From: Oceaniovalibus sp. ACAM 378
Lineage (GTDB): Bacteria > Pseudomonadota > Alphaproteobacteria > Rhodobacterales > Rhodobacteraceae
Direction of reading: 5' to 3'
NCBI RefSeq assembly: GCF_008085915.1
Contig: NZ_VSJK01000001.1
Span: forward strand, 248,001-312,000
Length of the DNA stretch: 64,000 nt
Under the pieces are notes generated by a model. That model saw nothing but the letters and a program-made list of their open reading frames with translations. It ran no database searches and was not told the DNA's origin. Shown in pieces: positions 51,200 to 60,913 of this stretch (within the stretch, counting starts at the first letter, position 1; the number at the start of each line of letters is the position of its first letter). A program made the position numbers and the translations under genes.

Positions 51200-51877
51200 A
51201 TGATTCCCAGTGGATTTCCAGCCAAGGACGATATGGCACGGCTGACGGCCGGCATGCTTCTGGATATTCAGGCCGTGCATTTCAACGCCGCCGAACCGTT
51301 TACCTTTGCCTCAGGCCTGAAAGCGCCGGTCTATATCGACTGTCGCAAGCTGATCTCGTTTCCGCGGATCCGGTCGGTGCTGATGGATTTCCTGACCGTC
51401 ACCGTCATGCGCGAAGCGGGGCTGGAGGCGTTCGACAATATCGCGGGCGGCGAAACTGCCGGAATTCCGTTCGGCGCCCTTGTGGCAGAGCGGATGGCGC
51501 TGCCGATGACCTATGTTCGCAAGAAACCCAAAGGTTACGGGCGCAATGCACGGATCGAGGGCGTGATGTCCGAGGGTCAGCGGGTGCTGCTGGTCGAGGA
51601 TCTGGCGACCGATGGGGGCAGCAAGCTGTCATTCGTCGATGCGATTCGTGAAACCGGGGCAACCTGCGGCAATACTGCGGTGATCTTCTATTACGGTATC
51701 TTCCCCGGCACGCTGGAAACCCTGCACGGCCATGGCGTGAAACTGCACCATCTTTGTACCTGGTGGGATGTTCTGGCCGAGGCGCGAACACGCGAAGCCT
51801 TTGACGTGGAAACCCTGCGCGAGGTTGAATCTTTCCTGCGTGCGCCCCGGGCCTGGCAGGCAGCACGCGGCGACTGA
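51200..51877 (+). CDS. pyrE: orotate phosphoribosyltransferase
   Basis: A 225-residue phosphoribosyltransferase making orotidine 5'-phosphate from orotate and PRPP. The PRPP-binding loop reads [21 protein letters not shown] near 130-150, and the orotate-side [23 protein letters not shown] near 35-57 and [12 protein letters not shown] near 101-112 are typical. An AAGG lies 11 bases before the chosen ATG, and ATG at 51233 is the next candidate. It follows pyrC directly. Confidence 0.95.
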   Translation: MIPSGFPAKDDMARLTAGMLLDIQAVHFNAAEPFTFASGLKAPVYIDCRKLISFPRIRSVLMDFLTVTVMREAGLEAFDNIAGGETAGIPFGALVAERMALPMTYVRKKPKGYGRNARIEGVMSEGQRVLLVEDLATDGGSKLSFVDAIRETGATCGNTAVIFYYGIFPGTLETLHGHGVKLHHLCTWWDVLAEARTREAFDVETLREVESFLRAPRAWQAARGD

Positions 51878-52041
51878 CCGCCGACTGAACAGCTGGCAAA
51901 GCCAGATGTTGACCCACCCACCCCGCACAGCGCAATATGCGGTACGTCCGCAGGTTATACACAAAACATACAATTTGCCAGCAACGCGCGGGCAATCGTA
52001 TGACAGCCAAGGCATGAGGCCGGGCAGATTCGGGGACAAAG

Positions 52042-53544
52042 ATGAACGAGATCGCAACGATCCGCAGCGGACAGTTAGACAAACACGGCGAGATGCAGGA
52101 TCTGCTGCCTCACAATATCGAGGCCGAACAGCAGTTGCTGGGCGCGATCCTGACCAACAACGACATTTTTGACCGCGTTGCCAGCATCATCAACGACTCG
52201 CATTTCTATGATCCGGTTCACGCCCGCATCTATGAGGTGGCGGCGGCGCGTATCGCCAAGAACGCACTGGCCAGCCCGGTCACGCTCAAAGCCTTCCTTG
52301 AAGACGACGCAGGACTGAAAGAACTGGGCGGTCCGTCCTATCTGATGCGATTGGCCGGCGCGGCGATTTCGTCATTTGCGGCGCGTGACTATGCACAGAT
52401 GATCCACGATCTGGCGATCCGGCGCGAATTGATCGCGCTGGGGCGCGACATCAGCGACAGGGCCGCCAAGGTCGATGTCGATTCCGAACCGAGGGAACAG
52501 ATCGTCGAAGCCGAACAGCGCCTGTACAAACTGGGCGAGGCCGGACAGACAAATCAGGGATTCCAGAGCTTTCTCAAAGCGGTAACCGACGCAGTTAATG
52601 TGGCAAACGCGGCCTATCAGCGCGAAGGCGGCATGTCGGGCGTCTCAACCGGGCTGATTGATCTGGACAAGAAATTGGGCGGGCTGCACAAATCCGACTT
52701 GTTGATCCTCGCCGGGCGCCCCTCCATGGGCAAGACATCGCTGGCCACAAACATCGCGTTCAACATCGCCAAAGCCTATAAGCGCGGACAGTTGCCCGAC
52801 GGGTCTGACGGCGCGATAGACGGCGGTGTCGTCGGGTTCTTTTCGCTTGAGATGAGCGCCGAACAGCTTGCCGCGCGTATCCTGTCGGAAGCCAGCGAAG
52901 TGCCCAGCGAACAGATCCGCCGGGGCGACATGAACGAGGTCGAGTTCCGCCGGTTCGTGCAGGCGGCAAAGGATCTTGAGGCCTGTCCTCTGTTCATCGA
53001 CGACACGCCCGCCCTGCCCATTGCACAGCTTGCGGCGCGGGCGCGGCGGTTGAAACGTACCCACGGGCTGGATGCGCTGTTCGTCGACTACCTGCAGTTG
53101 GTGCGCGGAACCGGACGATCCGAAAACCGCGTGAACGAGATTTCCGAGATCACCATGGGGCTTAAGGCGATTGCCAAGGAATTAGACATTCCCGTGATCG
53201 CCCTGTCACAGCTTTCGCGCCAGGTGGAAAACCGCGAGGACAAACGCCCGCAGTTGTCCGACCTTCGCGAATCCGGCTCGATCGAGCAGGACGCCGATGT
53301 CGTGATGTTCGTCTTCCGCGAGGAATATTACAAAGAGCGCGAAAAACCCGGCGACAACGAATTGGAAAAAGTCGCCGCATGGCAAGATGAAATGGAGCGT
53401 CTGCATGGCCGCGCCGAAGTCGTCATCGGCAAACAGCGCCACGGCCCCATCGGCAGCGTGGATCTGTCCTTTGAGGGCCGGTTCACACGCTTTGGCAATC
53501 TGGTGCAGCCCTGGCAACAACAGCCCGGAGAAACGACATTCTGA
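52042..53544 (+). CDS. dnaB: replicative DNA helicase DnaB
   Basis: The 500-residue hexameric helicase that unwinds DNA at the replication fork. The N-terminal primase-interacting domain begins LPHNIEAEQQLLGAILTNND near 20-39. The RecA-like motor has Walker A AGRPSMGKTSLA near 228-239, Walker B DALFVDYLQLVRG near 344 and the arginine-rich SGSIEQDADVVMFVFRE near 411. No intein is present and the length is normal. It ends on the first base of the next gene's ATG (TGATG). Confidence 0.96.
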   Translation: MNEIATIRSGQLDKHGEMQDLLPHNIEAEQQLLGAILTNNDIFDRVASIINDSHFYDPVHARIYEVAAARIAKNALASPVTLKAFLEDDAGLKELGGPSYLMRLAGAAISSFAARDYAQMIHDLAIRRELIALGRDISDRAAKVDVDSEPREQIVEAEQRLYKLGEAGQTNQGFQSFLKAVTDAVNVANAAYQREGGMSGVSTGLIDLDKKLGGLHKSDLLILAGRPSMGKTSLATNIAFNIAKAYKRGQLPDGSDGAIDGGVVGFFSLEMSAEQLAARILSEASEVPSEQIRRGDMNEVEFRRFVQAAKDLEACPLFIDDTPALPIAQLAARARRLKRTHGLDALFVDYLQLVRGTGRSENRVNEISEITMGLKAIAKELDIPVIALSQLSRQVENREDKRPQLSDLRESGSIEQDADVVMFVFREEYYKEREKPGDNELEKVAAWQDEMERLHGRAEVVIGKQRHGPIGSVDLSFEGRFTRFGNLVQPWQQQPGETTF

Positions 53545-54905
53545 TGACCGCGCCGACGATTGAATTCGTGAACCATGCCTCGGTTCTGATCCGACATGGC
53601 ACGGTCGGCCTGCTCAGCGATCCGTGGTATTTTGGCCCGGCGTTTCACAAGGGCTGGTCGTTGCTGATCGAAACGCCCGATGCGGAAATCCGCGATGTTC
53701 TGGACCGCACGACGCATATCTGGCTGTCGCACGAACATCCTGACCACTTCTCGGTGCCGTTCTTTCGTCGCTATGGCGATATCCTGCGCGAGCGCGGCAT
53801 CCCGGTGCTGTTCCAAAGGATCGACGACAGGCGCGTTGCAGACTTTTTGCTTGGGCAGAAGATCGCAGTCCAGGAAATTGACTTCAAACGGCCGTTTACG
53901 GTGGCTGATGGGTTTTCGGTGACCTGTCTCAAGGACGAGTTTTATGATTCGGCGTTGTCGATCCGCGCGGGCGACACGCATATTCTCAACCTGAATGACT
54001 GTGCTGTGGCGACCCGGCAGCGAGCCGAAGAGATCCGGCGCGCTGTCGGCACCTGCGACATTCTGCTGACGCAGTTCAGCTATGCCGCTTGGAAAGGCGG
54101 ACCCGAAAACACCGCTTGGCGGGAAGAGGCCGCACGCCAGAAGCTCGACAATATGGCGGTGCAGATGGTGGTCATGAAACCGCGCGTCACCATCCCGTTT
54201 GCAAGTTTCGTCGCGTTTTCAAACGAAAAGAACGTTTATCTGAACGATGCGGCGAACACCCCTGACGTGGTGATGGAAAATTTCCGCACCGCCGAAAGCC
54301 GAATTGTGCCGATGAAACCGGGCGATGTGTTCGACTGCGCCCCCGATGTCGCAATTGATACGGCGCAAACGGAACGCGCCTTGGCCTTTTGGCGCGCGGT
54401 CTTTGCCCAGATGCCCGACATGCCGCTGCAAAAGTTTGAAACGCAGGATGTCGCCACTTTGGAACAGTCCTTCACCACCTATACGCGCCGGGTGTTTGCC
54501 AACAACAATGCCACAATGATGCGGCTATTCCAGCGAATTAGCCCGATCCGGGTGTTTCAGCCGGTGGTCATCCGGCTGGATGATTTGGGCCGCACCTTCC
54601 GCGTGGATATCGCCAAGCCCGAATTTGTCGAAACCGACGAACCGGCGGACCTGTCAATGCATTCGGAATCGCTCTGGTTCATGTTCACCAACACGTTCGG
54701 ATTCGATACGTTGCTGGTGAACGGCTGTCTCGAAGAACAACAGATCGGCGGATTCGCCAAGGCGGCCAAGGGCCTGACCATCGAGAACCTGAACAATCTC
54801 GGGATCGCCTTTGGTCCCGGGCTGCTGTTTCACGGCAAGATCATCAGGATTTTCTTTGAACGGCTGATCGCGGTATCGCGGCGCATGGGAAAAGGCCGCG
54901 CCTGA
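53544..54905 (+). CDS. metallo-beta-lactamase-fold hydrolase
   Basis: A 453-residue metallohydrolase. The fold signature is IWLSHEHPDHFSVPFFRR near 59-76 (HxHxDH metal motif), preceded by LLSDPWYFGPAFHKGW near 25-40. The first 250 residues form the UlaG/NAPE-PLD-like beta-lactamase domain. The remaining 200 residues have no domain I can name (LSMHSESLWFMFTNTFGFDTLLVNGCLEE near 370). Substrate unknown. It is translationally coupled to dnaB, replacing the alanine racemase often found near dnaB, though a functional link to replication is not implied. Confidence 0.88.
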   Translation: MTAPTIEFVNHASVLIRHGTVGLLSDPWYFGPAFHKGWSLLIETPDAEIRDVLDRTTHIWLSHEHPDHFSVPFFRRYGDILRERGIPVLFQRIDDRRVADFLLGQKIAVQEIDFKRPFTVADGFSVTCLKDEFYDSALSIRAGDTHILNLNDCAVATRQRAEEIRRAVGTCDILLTQFSYAAWKGGPENTAWREEAARQKLDNMAVQMVVMKPRVTIPFASFVAFSNEKNVYLNDAANTPDVVMENFRTAESRIVPMKPGDVFDCAPDVAIDTAQTERALAFWRAVFAQMPDMPLQKFETQDVATLEQSFTTYTRRVFANNNATMMRLFQRISPIRVFQPVVIRLDDLGRTFRVDIAKPEFVETDEPADLSMHSESLWFMFTNTFGFDTLLVNGCLEEQQIGGFAKAAKGLTIENLNNLGIAFGPGLLFHGKIIRIFFERLIAVSRRMGKGRA

Positions 54906-55069
54906 CGGCGGCACAGGGATCTGCTCTGCCGCAGCGCCTTCATTTCAAATTCTTGATAATGCCGGCTGTGCGAATTTTCGCGATCCCGACGGGAGCACGA
55001 AGTGGACCGATCAGTAAAATGATCATCCTGTTTTGGCGAGACAGAGCGCGAAGGCCCCTGAGCAAGAAT

Positions 55070-55155
55070 TGGTGCGGTCGAGAAGACTCGAACTTCCACG
55101 GGTGTTACCCCACAGCGACCTCAACGCTGCGCGTCTACCATTCCGCCACGACCGC
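55070..55155 (-). tRNA. tRNA-Leu (anticodon GAG)
   Basis: An 86-base class II tRNA on the minus strand. The acceptor stem GCGGTCG (5' end at 55155) pairs with CGACCGC, followed by A and an encoded CCA (55070-55072). The anticodon stem is CAGCG/CGCTG around TTGAGGT, giving anticodon GAG for CUC/CUU leucine codons. A long variable arm (GGGGTAACACCC-type) and the TTCGAGTC T-loop confirm leucine. It stands alone between two protein genes. Confidence 0.96.
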
Positions 55156-55223
55156 ACGATCCTAGCATGGCGGCGGTCTAGTCAAAGCCGCCGCCAATGT
55201 GAAGTGGTAAATTGCGTCTGGGC

Positions 55224-56585
55224 CTATTGGCTAACTGAAAAGGACGGCAACGTCGCCGCTTTCTGGGCTGCGGGTATGGGGGTGTGTGGCTGTACGCCGT
55301 CACGCAGGGTCAGCGTAGCGGCCCGCAGCAGCGGGACACGCTCGCCCTGCCCGGGGGCAAACACGGCCTTGGTCGTCGCCGCCTCGATCCCTGTATCATA
55401 CCACTCCCATGCCAGATCCGAGCGTTTCGAGACGCCAAACCCCTGATACAGGTGGTGTCCCATCAGTTCGCCATATCCCTTTTCGCCGAGCGTGGTCAGG
55501 ATCAGGGCCGATCCCAGCGCCTCGTCCATATTATCAGTGCGATAACCGACCGAAAGGCAGACCTTGGCGGTCGCGGCCAGGTTCTGTGGCGCGATGCCCG
55601 TTCCCAGCACAAAGCCCGAGACATCGCGAATCACCTCATCGCGGTCTTTCAATGACAGAGCCACGACATGCGGCTTCATCTGCTCGCCGTAGGCATCACA
55701 ATGCGAGGCGATCTGTTCGGCCGTCACACCCAACCCCTGCGCAAGCTGTTCCCCGGCCGAAATCGCATAGGTACGTGCCAGGCAGAACTGTTCATTCAGC
55801 GCAATGTTGGGATCGGTCATGGTGCCGACCGTCGTGAACCCACCGTTGGTGCTGGTCAGCAGGCTGACCGTATTGCAATGGGAGGCGAGCGAGGCTTGGG
55901 TTGTCGCGCCGCCGAACAGATCGGGCAAGGCGCCGCTGGATGCGCCCGCCTCGGTCGTTTCGGGGGCGAGTATGGTGGTGGTTGTCGTTGTCGTCGTTGT
56001 CGCGGGGGCCGCCGTAACCACCGGCAATGCGGCGGCGGGGGCCATGACGACTGTGGTCTGCGGCGCTACTGCACCACCATAACCGGGCACTCCTCCGGCC
56101 ATTTCGGTGCGGAAATCCTTTAGCAGACCGCGCGTGCCCTCGGGATTGGCGGCCACGCGCTGCATCGTGACGCTGCCCCCTGCCTGGGCGCGGTTATAAG
56201 AATTGATCAAAAGGTCCTGTTCAAAGCTGGAAAGCTGTCCGGTAACCGGATACCCAAGATAGGCCTGATACTGCGAAACGGCCTGTCTTGTTCGGCTGCC
56301 CAATTGTCCGTCCACCGATCCCGCGTTGAACCCGAAATAGTTCAGCGACGACTGGATCTGCCGCCCCGTCTGGGTGGCGGGAATCGAAGGACGTTTCTGG
56401 ACATAGGTCCGCCGCTTGGTGGTGGTATAGACCTTTCTGCGCGGTGCGTTGCGCGCCGCATGGTTCACGATGGCGCCGACGATCGCGCCGGCCACAAAAT
56501 CGCCCGCGTCGGCAGAGGCCCGCGTGGCAGGAATCACGGCAACCGAGGCCGCAAGAGTGGTCAATAAAAGGGATGTCTTGATCAT
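55224..56585 (-). CDS. peptidoglycan-binding-domain exported protein
   Basis: A 453-residue exported protein. A signal peptide (MIKTSLLLTTLAASVAVIPATRASA) is followed by a Gly/Ala stretch and a basic region, then a peptidoglycan-binding type-1 domain near 72-130 (QIQSSLNYFGFNAGSVDGQLGSRTRQAVSQYQAYLG). A low-complexity Ala/Thr section with nine consecutive threonines follows near 200-215. The C-terminal 230 residues have three or four cysteines and no named domain. The ATG at 56585 is preferred because the signal peptide begins there. It is the gene upstream of tRNA-Leu on the same strand and is divergent from lipB. Confidence 0.85.
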   Translation of the reverse strand: MIKTSLLLTTLAASVAVIPATRASADAGDFVAGAIVGAIVNHAARNAPRRKVYTTTKRRTYVQKRPSIPATQTGRQIQSSLNYFGFNAGSVDGQLGSRTRQAVSQYQAYLGYPVTGQLSSFEQDLLINSYNRAQAGGSVTMQRVAANPEGTRGLLKDFRTEMAGGVPGYGGAVAPQTTVVMAPAAALPVVTAAPATTTTTTTTTILAPETTEAGASSGALPDLFGGATTQASLASHCNTVSLLTSTNGGFTTVGTMTDPNIALNEQFCLARTYAISAGEQLAQGLGVTAEQIASHCDAYGEQMKPHVVALSLKDRDEVIRDVSGFVLGTGIAPQNLAATAKVCLSVGYRTDNMDEALGSALILTTLGEKGYGELMGHHLYQGFGVSKRSDLAWEWYDTGIEAATTKAVFAPGQGERVPLLRAATLTLRDGVQPHTPIPAAQKAATLPSFSVSQ

Positions 56586-56724
56586 GCTTTGGCTCCGCAA
56601 TAAATTTATTTCTCTCTATAATGGAACATAACATGATTTTCGGCCTGCCAGACCAGAAATTTGTTTCGACAATGGTAGGGATTACCAGACCGTTTCCGTT
56701 GATAACCACTGAATTGGATACCTG

Positions 56725-57372
56725 ATGATCGATTGGCAGATCTCCGATGCGCCGGTTTCCTACCCCGATTCGCTGGCCCGGATGGAGAGGATCGCCGAGG
56801 GGATCCGCGCAGGCACCCACGGCGAAACCGTCTGGCTGCTGGAACACCCGCCGCTTTATACAGCGGGAACAAGCGCGGACCGGGCCGATCTGGTTGATCC
56901 CGACCGGTTTCCGGTTTTCGAGGCGCGGCGCGGTGGGCAATACACCTATCACGGGCCGGGTCAGCGGGTGGCCTATGTCATGCTCGACGTCGCCGCACGC
57001 GGACGGGATGTACGCCGGTTTGTCCATAATCTTGAGGCTTGGGTGATCGCGACGCTGGCTGAGTTCAACGTCACGGGCGAGGTGCGCGAGGGCCGCGTCG
57101 GTGTCTGGGTGCAACGCCCCGACAAACCGCTCGGACCCAACGGCGAACTGTCCGAAGACAAAATCGCCGCGATCGGCATCCGGTTGCGCAAATGGGTGTC
57201 GTTTCACGGGCTTTCGATTAATGTCGACCCGGATCTTTCACACTTCGACGGAATCGTGCCCTGCGGGATCCGCGACCACGGCGTGACCAGCCTTGTCGAT
57301 CTTGGCCTGCCCGTCGGCATGAATGATGTGGATGTCGCATTGCGGCGCGGTTTCGATCAGGTGTTTGGCTGA
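56725..57372 (+). CDS. lipB: octanoyltransferase LipB
   Basis: A 215-residue lipoyl(octanoyl) transferase that moves octanoate from acyl carrier protein to lipoyl domains. Family motifs are [19 protein letters not shown] near 38-56, [21 protein letters not shown]-like sequence near 71-90, and the catalytic lysine in [18 protein letters not shown] near 145-162. The acyl-carrying cysteine is in [13 protein letters not shown] near 172-184. The ATG at 56725 has only a weak ribosome site (GGATACCTG). Confidence 0.95.
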   Translation: MIDWQISDAPVSYPDSLARMERIAEGIRAGTHGETVWLLEHPPLYTAGTSADRADLVDPDRFPVFEARRGGQYTYHGPGQRVAYVMLDVAARGRDVRRFVHNLEAWVIATLAEFNVTGEVREGRVGVWVQRPDKPLGPNGELSEDKIAAIGIRLRKWVSFHGLSINVDPDLSHFDGIVPCGIRDHGVTSLVDLGLPVGMNDVDVALRRGFDQVFG

Positions 57373-57693
57373 TTCCGAGAAAAAGAAATCCGGTATCGGC
57401 GGCGCGTTAACCAGACATTAGCATCTGACTGCGACACCTGACATCTCAACTGTCGGAGCGCTGCCATATATGCCAAATCCATTTTCTGGTCCTGCCTTGC
57501 CCTTGGAATGGTCGCAGGAACCATCGCGTTGATCTGACCGTCAGCACCGCTCTCGCCCCCCGCGACATATTTTCCGTCCCTGCGACCGGTTGCAACATTG
57601 CCCCTGCCCCCGGATTGGCATTAGTAAGGGCTTGAAACCCCGCCGGACCAACCCGACGGGGGCGTAGGATTTCGGGAAACCAGGAGGCACCAC
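57373..57693. other. 321-base region between lipB and ctaD
   Basis: No gene is supported. It holds the ctaD leader, with a short G+C stem (CCCCG/CGGGG within 57638-57662) before a good AGGAGG site. TTAA-N7-TTAG lies at 57407-57421, one mismatch from a CtrA-type box. A short hydrophobic frame ending near 57540 lacks a start codon. Confidence 0.55.
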
Positions 57694-59367
57694 ATGGCGG
57701 ACGCAGCCGTTCATGGCCACGACGGACACGACGAGCGGACTTTCTTTACCCGCTGGTTCATGTCCACGAACCATAAAGACATCGGTATTCTTTACCTTTT
57801 TGTAGCCGGCTTCATCGGCTTCATTTCGGTGGCCTTTACGATCTACATGCGTATGGAACTGATGCACCCCGGTGTGCAGTTCATGTGTATGGAAGGCGCC
57901 CGCCTGACCGCTGCGGCGGCCGGTGAATGCACCCCCAACGGCCATTTGTGGAACGTGCTGATTACCGGTCACGGCATCCTGATGATGTTCTTCGTGGTGA
58001 TTCCCGCGCTTTTCGGCGGCTTCGGCAACTACTTCATGCCGTTGCAGATCGGCGCCCCCGATATGGCGTTCCCGCGGATGAACAACCTGTCGTTCTGGCT
58101 GTTCGTTGCCGGTTCGGCGCTGGCCATCGCCGCAGTCTTGGCGCCGGGCGGCAACGATCAGGCCGGTTCAGGGATCGGTTGGGTGCTTTATCCGCCCCTG
58201 TCGACGACCGAAGGCGGTTTTTCCACCGACCTCGCGATTTTCGCGGTTCACGTTTCGGGCGCCAGTTCGATTCTGGGCGCGATCAACATGATCACCACGT
58301 TCCTTAACATGCGCGCGCCGGGGATGACCCTGTTCAAGGTGCCGCTGTTCTCGTGGTCGATCTTTGTAACCGCGTGGATGATTCTGCTGGCCCTGCCGGT
58401 TTTGGCCGGTGCCATCACGATGCTGCTGACCGACCGGAACTTCGGTACCACCTTCTTTGATCCTGCCGGTGGCGGCGATCCGGTGTTGTACCAGCATATC
58501 CTGTGGTTCTTCGGCCATCCGGAAGTTTACATCGTTATCCTGCCGGGCTTTGGCATCATCAGCCACGTCATCTCGACCTTTTCGAAGAAGCCGATCTTCG
58601 GATATCTGCCGATGGTCTGGGCACTGATCGCCATTGGCGCACTGGGCTTTCTGGTCTGGGCACACCACATGTACACGGTCGGCCTGTCGTTAACCCAGCA
58701 GTCCTATTTCATGCTGGCCACGATGGTGATCGCGGTGCCGACCGGCATCAAGATCTTCAGCTGGATCGCAACGATGTGGGGCGGATCGGTAGAGTTCAAG
58801 ACGCCGATGCTCTGGGCGTTCGGGTTCCTGTTCCTGTTCACACTGGGCGGCGTAACGGGCGTTGTCCTGTCTCAGGCAGGTATCGACCGCGCGTATCATG
58901 ACACCTATTATGTCGTGGCGCACTTTCACTATGTGATGTCGCTGGGCGCCGTCTTTGCTATCTTTGCAGGGATATATTTCTACTTCCCCAAGATGTCGGG
59001 CAAGATGCTTCCTGAATGGGCGGGCCGGATTCACTTCTGGACCTTCTTTATCGGCACCAACCTCACCTTCTTCCCCCAGCACTTTCTGGGTCGTCAGGGG
59101 ATGCCGCGCCGCTATATCGACTATCCCGAGGCATTCGCGCAGTGGAACTTTGTCAGCTCGATGGGCGCCTTCCTGTCCTTTGCATCGTTCCTGTTCTTCA
59201 TCGTCGTGCTGTTCTGGGTGCTGATCAAAGCGCCGCGCACCGCACCGGCGAACCCCTGGAACGAATACGCCGATACGCTGGAATGGACTCTGCCAAGCCC
59301 GCCGCCCGAACACACGTTCGAGCAGCTTCCCAAGCAGAGCGATTGGGACAAGAGCCACTCGCACTAG
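57694..59367 (+). CDS. ctaD: cytochrome c oxidase subunit I (aa3 type)
   Basis: A 557-residue, 12-helix haem-copper oxidase subunit I that reduces oxygen and pumps protons. The low-spin haem ligand is in [12 protein letters not shown] near 89-100. The Cu-B/tyrosine segment [17 protein letters not shown] near 271-287 contains the HPEVY motif of A1-type oxidases with the gating glutamate. [11 protein letters not shown] near 324 gives the Cu-B histidine pair, and [15 protein letters not shown] near 408-422 the haem ligands. AGGAGG precedes the ATG. The other subunits (ctaC, ctaE) are not in the window, and a DUF2244 gene follows, as is usual in this group. Confidence 0.97.
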   Translation: MADAAVHGHDGHDERTFFTRWFMSTNHKDIGILYLFVAGFIGFISVAFTIYMRMELMHPGVQFMCMEGARLTAAAAGECTPNGHLWNVLITGHGILMMFFVVIPALFGGFGNYFMPLQIGAPDMAFPRMNNLSFWLFVAGSALAIAAVLAPGGNDQAGSGIGWVLYPPLSTTEGGFSTDLAIFAVHVSGASSILGAINMITTFLNMRAPGMTLFKVPLFSWSIFVTAWMILLALPVLAGAITMLLTDRNFGTTFFDPAGGGDPVLYQHILWFFGHPEVYIVILPGFGIISHVISTFSKKPIFGYLPMVWALIAIGALGFLVWAHHMYTVGLSLTQQSYFMLATMVIAVPTGIKIFSWIATMWGGSVEFKTPMLWAFGFLFLFTLGGVTGVVLSQAGIDRAYHDTYYVVAHFHYVMSLGAVFAIFAGIYFYFPKMSGKMLPEWAGRIHFWTFFIGTNLTFFPQHFLGRQGMPRRYIDYPEAFAQWNFVSSMGAFLSFASFLFFIVVLFWVLIKAPRTAPANPWNEYADTLEWTLPSPPPEHTFEQLPKQSDWDKSHSH

Positions 59368-59398
59368 GGCGCATGATCCGCCCGAACCATACGACGGC

Positions 59399-59428
59399 AA
59401 GGGCCCCGCAATGCGCCGGGGCCCTTTT
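59399..59428 (+). terminator. terminator of ctaD
   Basis: AAGGGCCCCG (59399-59408) pairs perfectly with CGGGGCCCTT (59417-59426) around an eight-base loop and is followed by TT (TTTT in total). It lies about 30 bases after the ctaD stop. Confidence 0.88.
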
Positions 59429-59524
59429 CACGTCAGCATCCGACCGAGCCAACATGGATACGAATCGCCACAATCCGTCACTCGCCTGCGCTGTTAAAGC
59501 CGCCGCGCCGGTGGGAGCCGTCAG

Positions 59525-60061
59525 ATGCCTGTGAAATGGGACACTGACCCGAAGGGGCCGCCCATCGAATCGGGCACGTTCCTGCATGGTTCCGGCGATC
59601 CTGCGCTCGCCCGTGCCGTACTCTGGCCCTATCGGTCCTTGCCGCGCCGCGGCATGGTCGGAATTCTGGGATTCGCCTTTGCGGCCGTACTGATCCCTGT
59701 GCTGCCGCTGCTCGGCTCGCCTGTGGTGTGGGGGCTGTTGCCTTTTGCACTCGGCGCGGTCTGGCTGCTGTGGGTGATGCTTGAAAAGTCCTATTCCAGC
59801 GGGCTTATGCGCGAGGATCTCGCGCTATGGTCCGACCGAATCGAAATTGTACGCACCAACCCGAAGGGGCCGGTACAACGCTGGTCGGCCAATCCGTTCT
59901 GGGTTCGCCTTGCGCTGAAACAGACCGGCGGACCGGTAGACAACTATCTCACCCTGTCAGGATCGGGGCGCGAGGTTGAACTGGGCGCGTTCCTGTCGCC
60001 AAAAGAACGCGAACACCTGTACACCGATCTCGACGCCTTGCTGCACCGTCTGTCCCGCTGA
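59525..60061 (+). CDS. DUF2244 family membrane protein
   Basis: A 178-residue inner-membrane protein with two adjacent helices near 45-88 (GILGFAFAAVLIPVLPLLG, then GLLPFALGAVWLLWVML). A cytoplasmic C-terminal DUF2244 domain follows (LALWSDRIEIVRTNPKGPVQRWSANPFWVRLAL and GAFLSPKEREHLYTDLDALL). Genes of this family sit beside cytochrome oxidase genes in many alphaproteobacteria, suggesting a role in oxidase biogenesis that has not been shown. It is separated from ctaD by a terminator, so it probably has its own promoter. Confidence 0.88.
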   Translation: MPVKWDTDPKGPPIESGTFLHGSGDPALARAVLWPYRSLPRRGMVGILGFAFAAVLIPVLPLLGSPVVWGLLPFALGAVWLLWVMLEKSYSSGLMREDLALWSDRIEIVRTNPKGPVQRWSANPFWVRLALKQTGGPVDNYLTLSGSGREVELGAFLSPKEREHLYTDLDALLHRLSR

Positions 60062-60247
60062 GCGGGCGCGGCTGTCACATCGGAATGGGGAACAGCGCGC
60101 CTATCGACCGAAAAAGGCGCACCATGTTGTTTGGCAACTGCAACACGCAGTGATTTTATGAATTTTGGCCGAATCGGGGCGACGGATGCAGAACGCCCTG
60201 CCCATCACCCCAGATAACGATATCGCGGGATTCGGATGCCCCGGGTG

Positions 60248-60709
60248 TTATCCCAGCCGCGCCTTGATCATCGGTCCGACCGCACCGAAATCGATCTGCC
60301 CGGTATACTTTCCCTTGAGCAGTCCCATGACCCGCCCCATGTCGCGAATCGAGGTCGCGCCGGTTTCCGCGATTGCCGCCGAGACGACGGTTTCAACTTC
60401 GGCGTCCGTCAGCTGGCGGGGCAGAAAGTCTTCGATCACGGTGATTTCCGAACGTTCGCGGTCGGCCAGCTCCAGACGCCCGCCCTCTTCATAGGCGCGC
60501 GCACTTTCCTGCCGCTGTTTCACCATTTTGCCGAGGATCTGCAACACCTCGGGATCGCCAACACCAGTGTTTTCACCGTCTTCGCCCCGGGACGCGATAT
60601 CGCGATCCTTGATGGCCGCGGTGATCAAACGAAGGGTCGACAGACGCTCTGCCTCTCTGTTCTTCATCGCCGATTTGAGTTCAGTCGAGATTTGCGTGCG
60701 AAGGTCCAT
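60248..60709 (-). CDS. GatB/YqeY domain protein
   Basis: A 153-residue protein of the YqeY family, related to the tail domain of the GatB amidotransferase. Family features are MDLRTQISTELKSAMKNREAERLSTLRLITAAI at the start, RQESARAYEEGGR near 80 and a C-terminal IRDMGRVMGLLKGKYTGQIDFGAVGPMIK. It may bind tRNA, but its function is not established. The ATG at 60709 is preferred over the longer frame at 60730. It is divergent from carA, a common arrangement in this order. Confidence 0.9.
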   Translation of the reverse strand: MDLRTQISTELKSAMKNREAERLSTLRLITAAIKDRDIASRGEDGENTGVGDPEVLQILGKMVKQRQESARAYEEGGRLELADRERSEITVIEDFLPRQLTDAEVETVVSAAIAETGATSIRDMGRVMGLLKGKYTGQIDFGAVGPMIKARLG

Positions 60710-60913
60710 GATCCACCTGTGGTCATCCAATGGAATAAGCCGGGCACCATAGTCGATCCCAGCTGCATGAGCAACCGGGCTCTAGCGTCCTAATGCACTG
60801 TATTACAACGGTTTATCATTTTACAGCCCCCCTTGACCGCCCTGTCGGCGGCTCTTAGATTGCGGCGGATTTATGCAATCCTCCCTGCCCCCGACCCGTC
60901 CGGAGTGTCTGCC

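Noticed and set aside
51955-51963. DnaA-box-like TTATACACA upstream of dnaB, and TGTGAATAA at 32400-32408
   Set aside because: Isolated single boxes are expected about once or twice in 64 kb by chance. There is no cluster, A+T-rich unwinding region or dnaA/dnaN gene to suggest an origin.
57480-57540. Short hydrophobic frame (KSIFWSCLALGMVAGTIALI) in the lipB-ctaD gap
   Set aside because: It has no in-frame ATG, GTG or TTG start with a ribosome site upstream of the hydrophobic part, and a stop codon lies shortly before it.
57541-57972. 143-residue minus-strand frame upstream of ctaD
   Set aside because: Overlaps the ctaD start and leader, and has no ribosome site or recognisable motif.
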